A stretch of 5,840 nucleotides of DNA from an uncultured Eubacteriales bacterium (GTDB lineage Bacteria > Bacillota > Clostridia > Oscillospirales > CAG-272). Location of the stretch: assembly GCA_934500855.1 (NCBI GenBank), contig CAKSUH010000109.1, positions 1 through 5,840 on the forward strand. The letters are read 5' to 3'. Under the pieces are notes generated by a model that worked only from the letters and a program-made list of their open reading frames with translations, had not been told where the DNA came from and did no database searches. Positions 5,530 through 5,840 of this stretch are shown here, piece after piece (position 1 is the first letter of the stretch; each line of letters opens with the position of its first letter). The position numbers were made by a program, and so were the translations under genes.

Positions 5530-5814
5530 TTACTTCAGGTTGATTACGACAATGGTCAGAACAGACACAACCACAACCAGAATAATCGAGCAGACCAGCG
5601 TCAGTCTGGAAAGCCACTTCTCTTTGGTCAGTCCGCCGGATTTACCGAAGAAGCTCTCGCCACTGCCGACAATGGTGCTGGAAAGTCCCTCGTCCTTGGT
5701 GGGCTGAAGTGCAACCGCAACCGAGATTATGAGAGACAGCACAATTGCGAGTACTCCGAGAATCCAAGTCCATACGGTTGTGGCGCTTGCGAGAAAAGCG
5801 ATCAGATTGTTCAT
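5530..5814 (-). CDS. secG: Preprotein translocase subunit SecG
   Basis: A 94-residue protein with the compact SecG plan. SecG is the non-essential third subunit of the SecYEG channel and helps SecA-driven export. TM1 is at about 15-36, TM2 at about 70-92. Between them is the conserved cytoplasmic loop with ALQPTKDEGLSSTIVG (35-50) and a Gly-rich stretch GSGESFFGKSGG (50-61), followed by the charged KEKWLSRLT that leads into TM2. Length matches typical Firmicute SecG (about 75-95). GGAGG (5821-5825 read on the minus strand) lies 6 bases before the ATG. Its promoter must be beyond the right edge or absent (co-transcription with an upstream gene), as only 26 bases of upstream sequence are visible. 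Confidence 0.92.
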   Translation of the reverse strand: MNNLIAFLASATTVWTWILGVLAIVLSLIISVAVALQPTKDEGLSSTIVGSGESFFGKSGGLTKEKWLSRLTLVCSIILVVVVSVLTIVVINLK

Positions 5815-5840
5815 AGCTAACCTCCGTTATTGATGCTGCC

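Noticed and set aside
1..5840. CRISPR array, tRNA or rRNA gene, insertion sequence, toxin-antitoxin or defence system
   Set aside because: No regularly spaced repeats, no cloverleaf-like sequence, no transposase and no small paired genes were seen. The recombinase is Xer-like and has no mobile-element neighbours.

Overview
The window looks like ordinary chromosome from a low-to-mid GC Gram-positive bacterium, most likely a gut-type member of the Clostridia (Oscillospirales/Ruminococcaceae-like). The reasons are a MecA-family ClpC adaptor, a Firmicute-style SecG, a stand-alone S1-repeat protein, strong purine-rich ribosome-binding sites, and sigma-A promoters with perfect TATAAT boxes. This placement is inference from gene content, with no marker gene to fix it.

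Layout, left to right. Bases 1-134 hold no convincing gene but carry a three-hairpin palindromic element, just past the 3' end of a minus-strand histidine-phosphatase gene (135-794). That gene diverges from a mecA-like gene (958-1584) across an intergenic region with back-to-back promoters. An S1-domain RNA-binding protein follows (1744-2712) and converges on an unrecognised multi-pass membrane protein (2777-3370, minus), with a two-way terminator between them. The membrane gene diverges from a XerC/XerD-type tyrosine recombinase (3523-4539), which is followed by an MscS-family channel with its own promoter (4639-5457). A very long two-way terminator separates mscS from the converging secG (5530-5814, minus). 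Every gene except possibly the S1 gene and secG (whose promoter would lie beyond the window) has its own recognisable -10 element, so these look like single-gene transcription units rather than an operon.

Functionally this is a mix of housekeeping roles: regulated proteolysis (MecA), RNA binding (S1), chromosome dimer resolution or site-specific recombination (Xer), osmotic protection (MscS), protein export (SecG), phosphate metabolism or signalling (phosphatase), and one membrane protein of unknown role. Five of the seven CDS starts are set downstream of the longest possible start, because the promoter or the Shine-Dalgarno position rules the longer one out.

I did not find a convincing new biological system. 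The items most worth a second look are the palindromic element at the left edge, the S1 protein with a worn first repeat and a distinctive Cys/Arg tail, the unknown membrane protein, and a perfect dyad lying over the predicted mscS transcription start.
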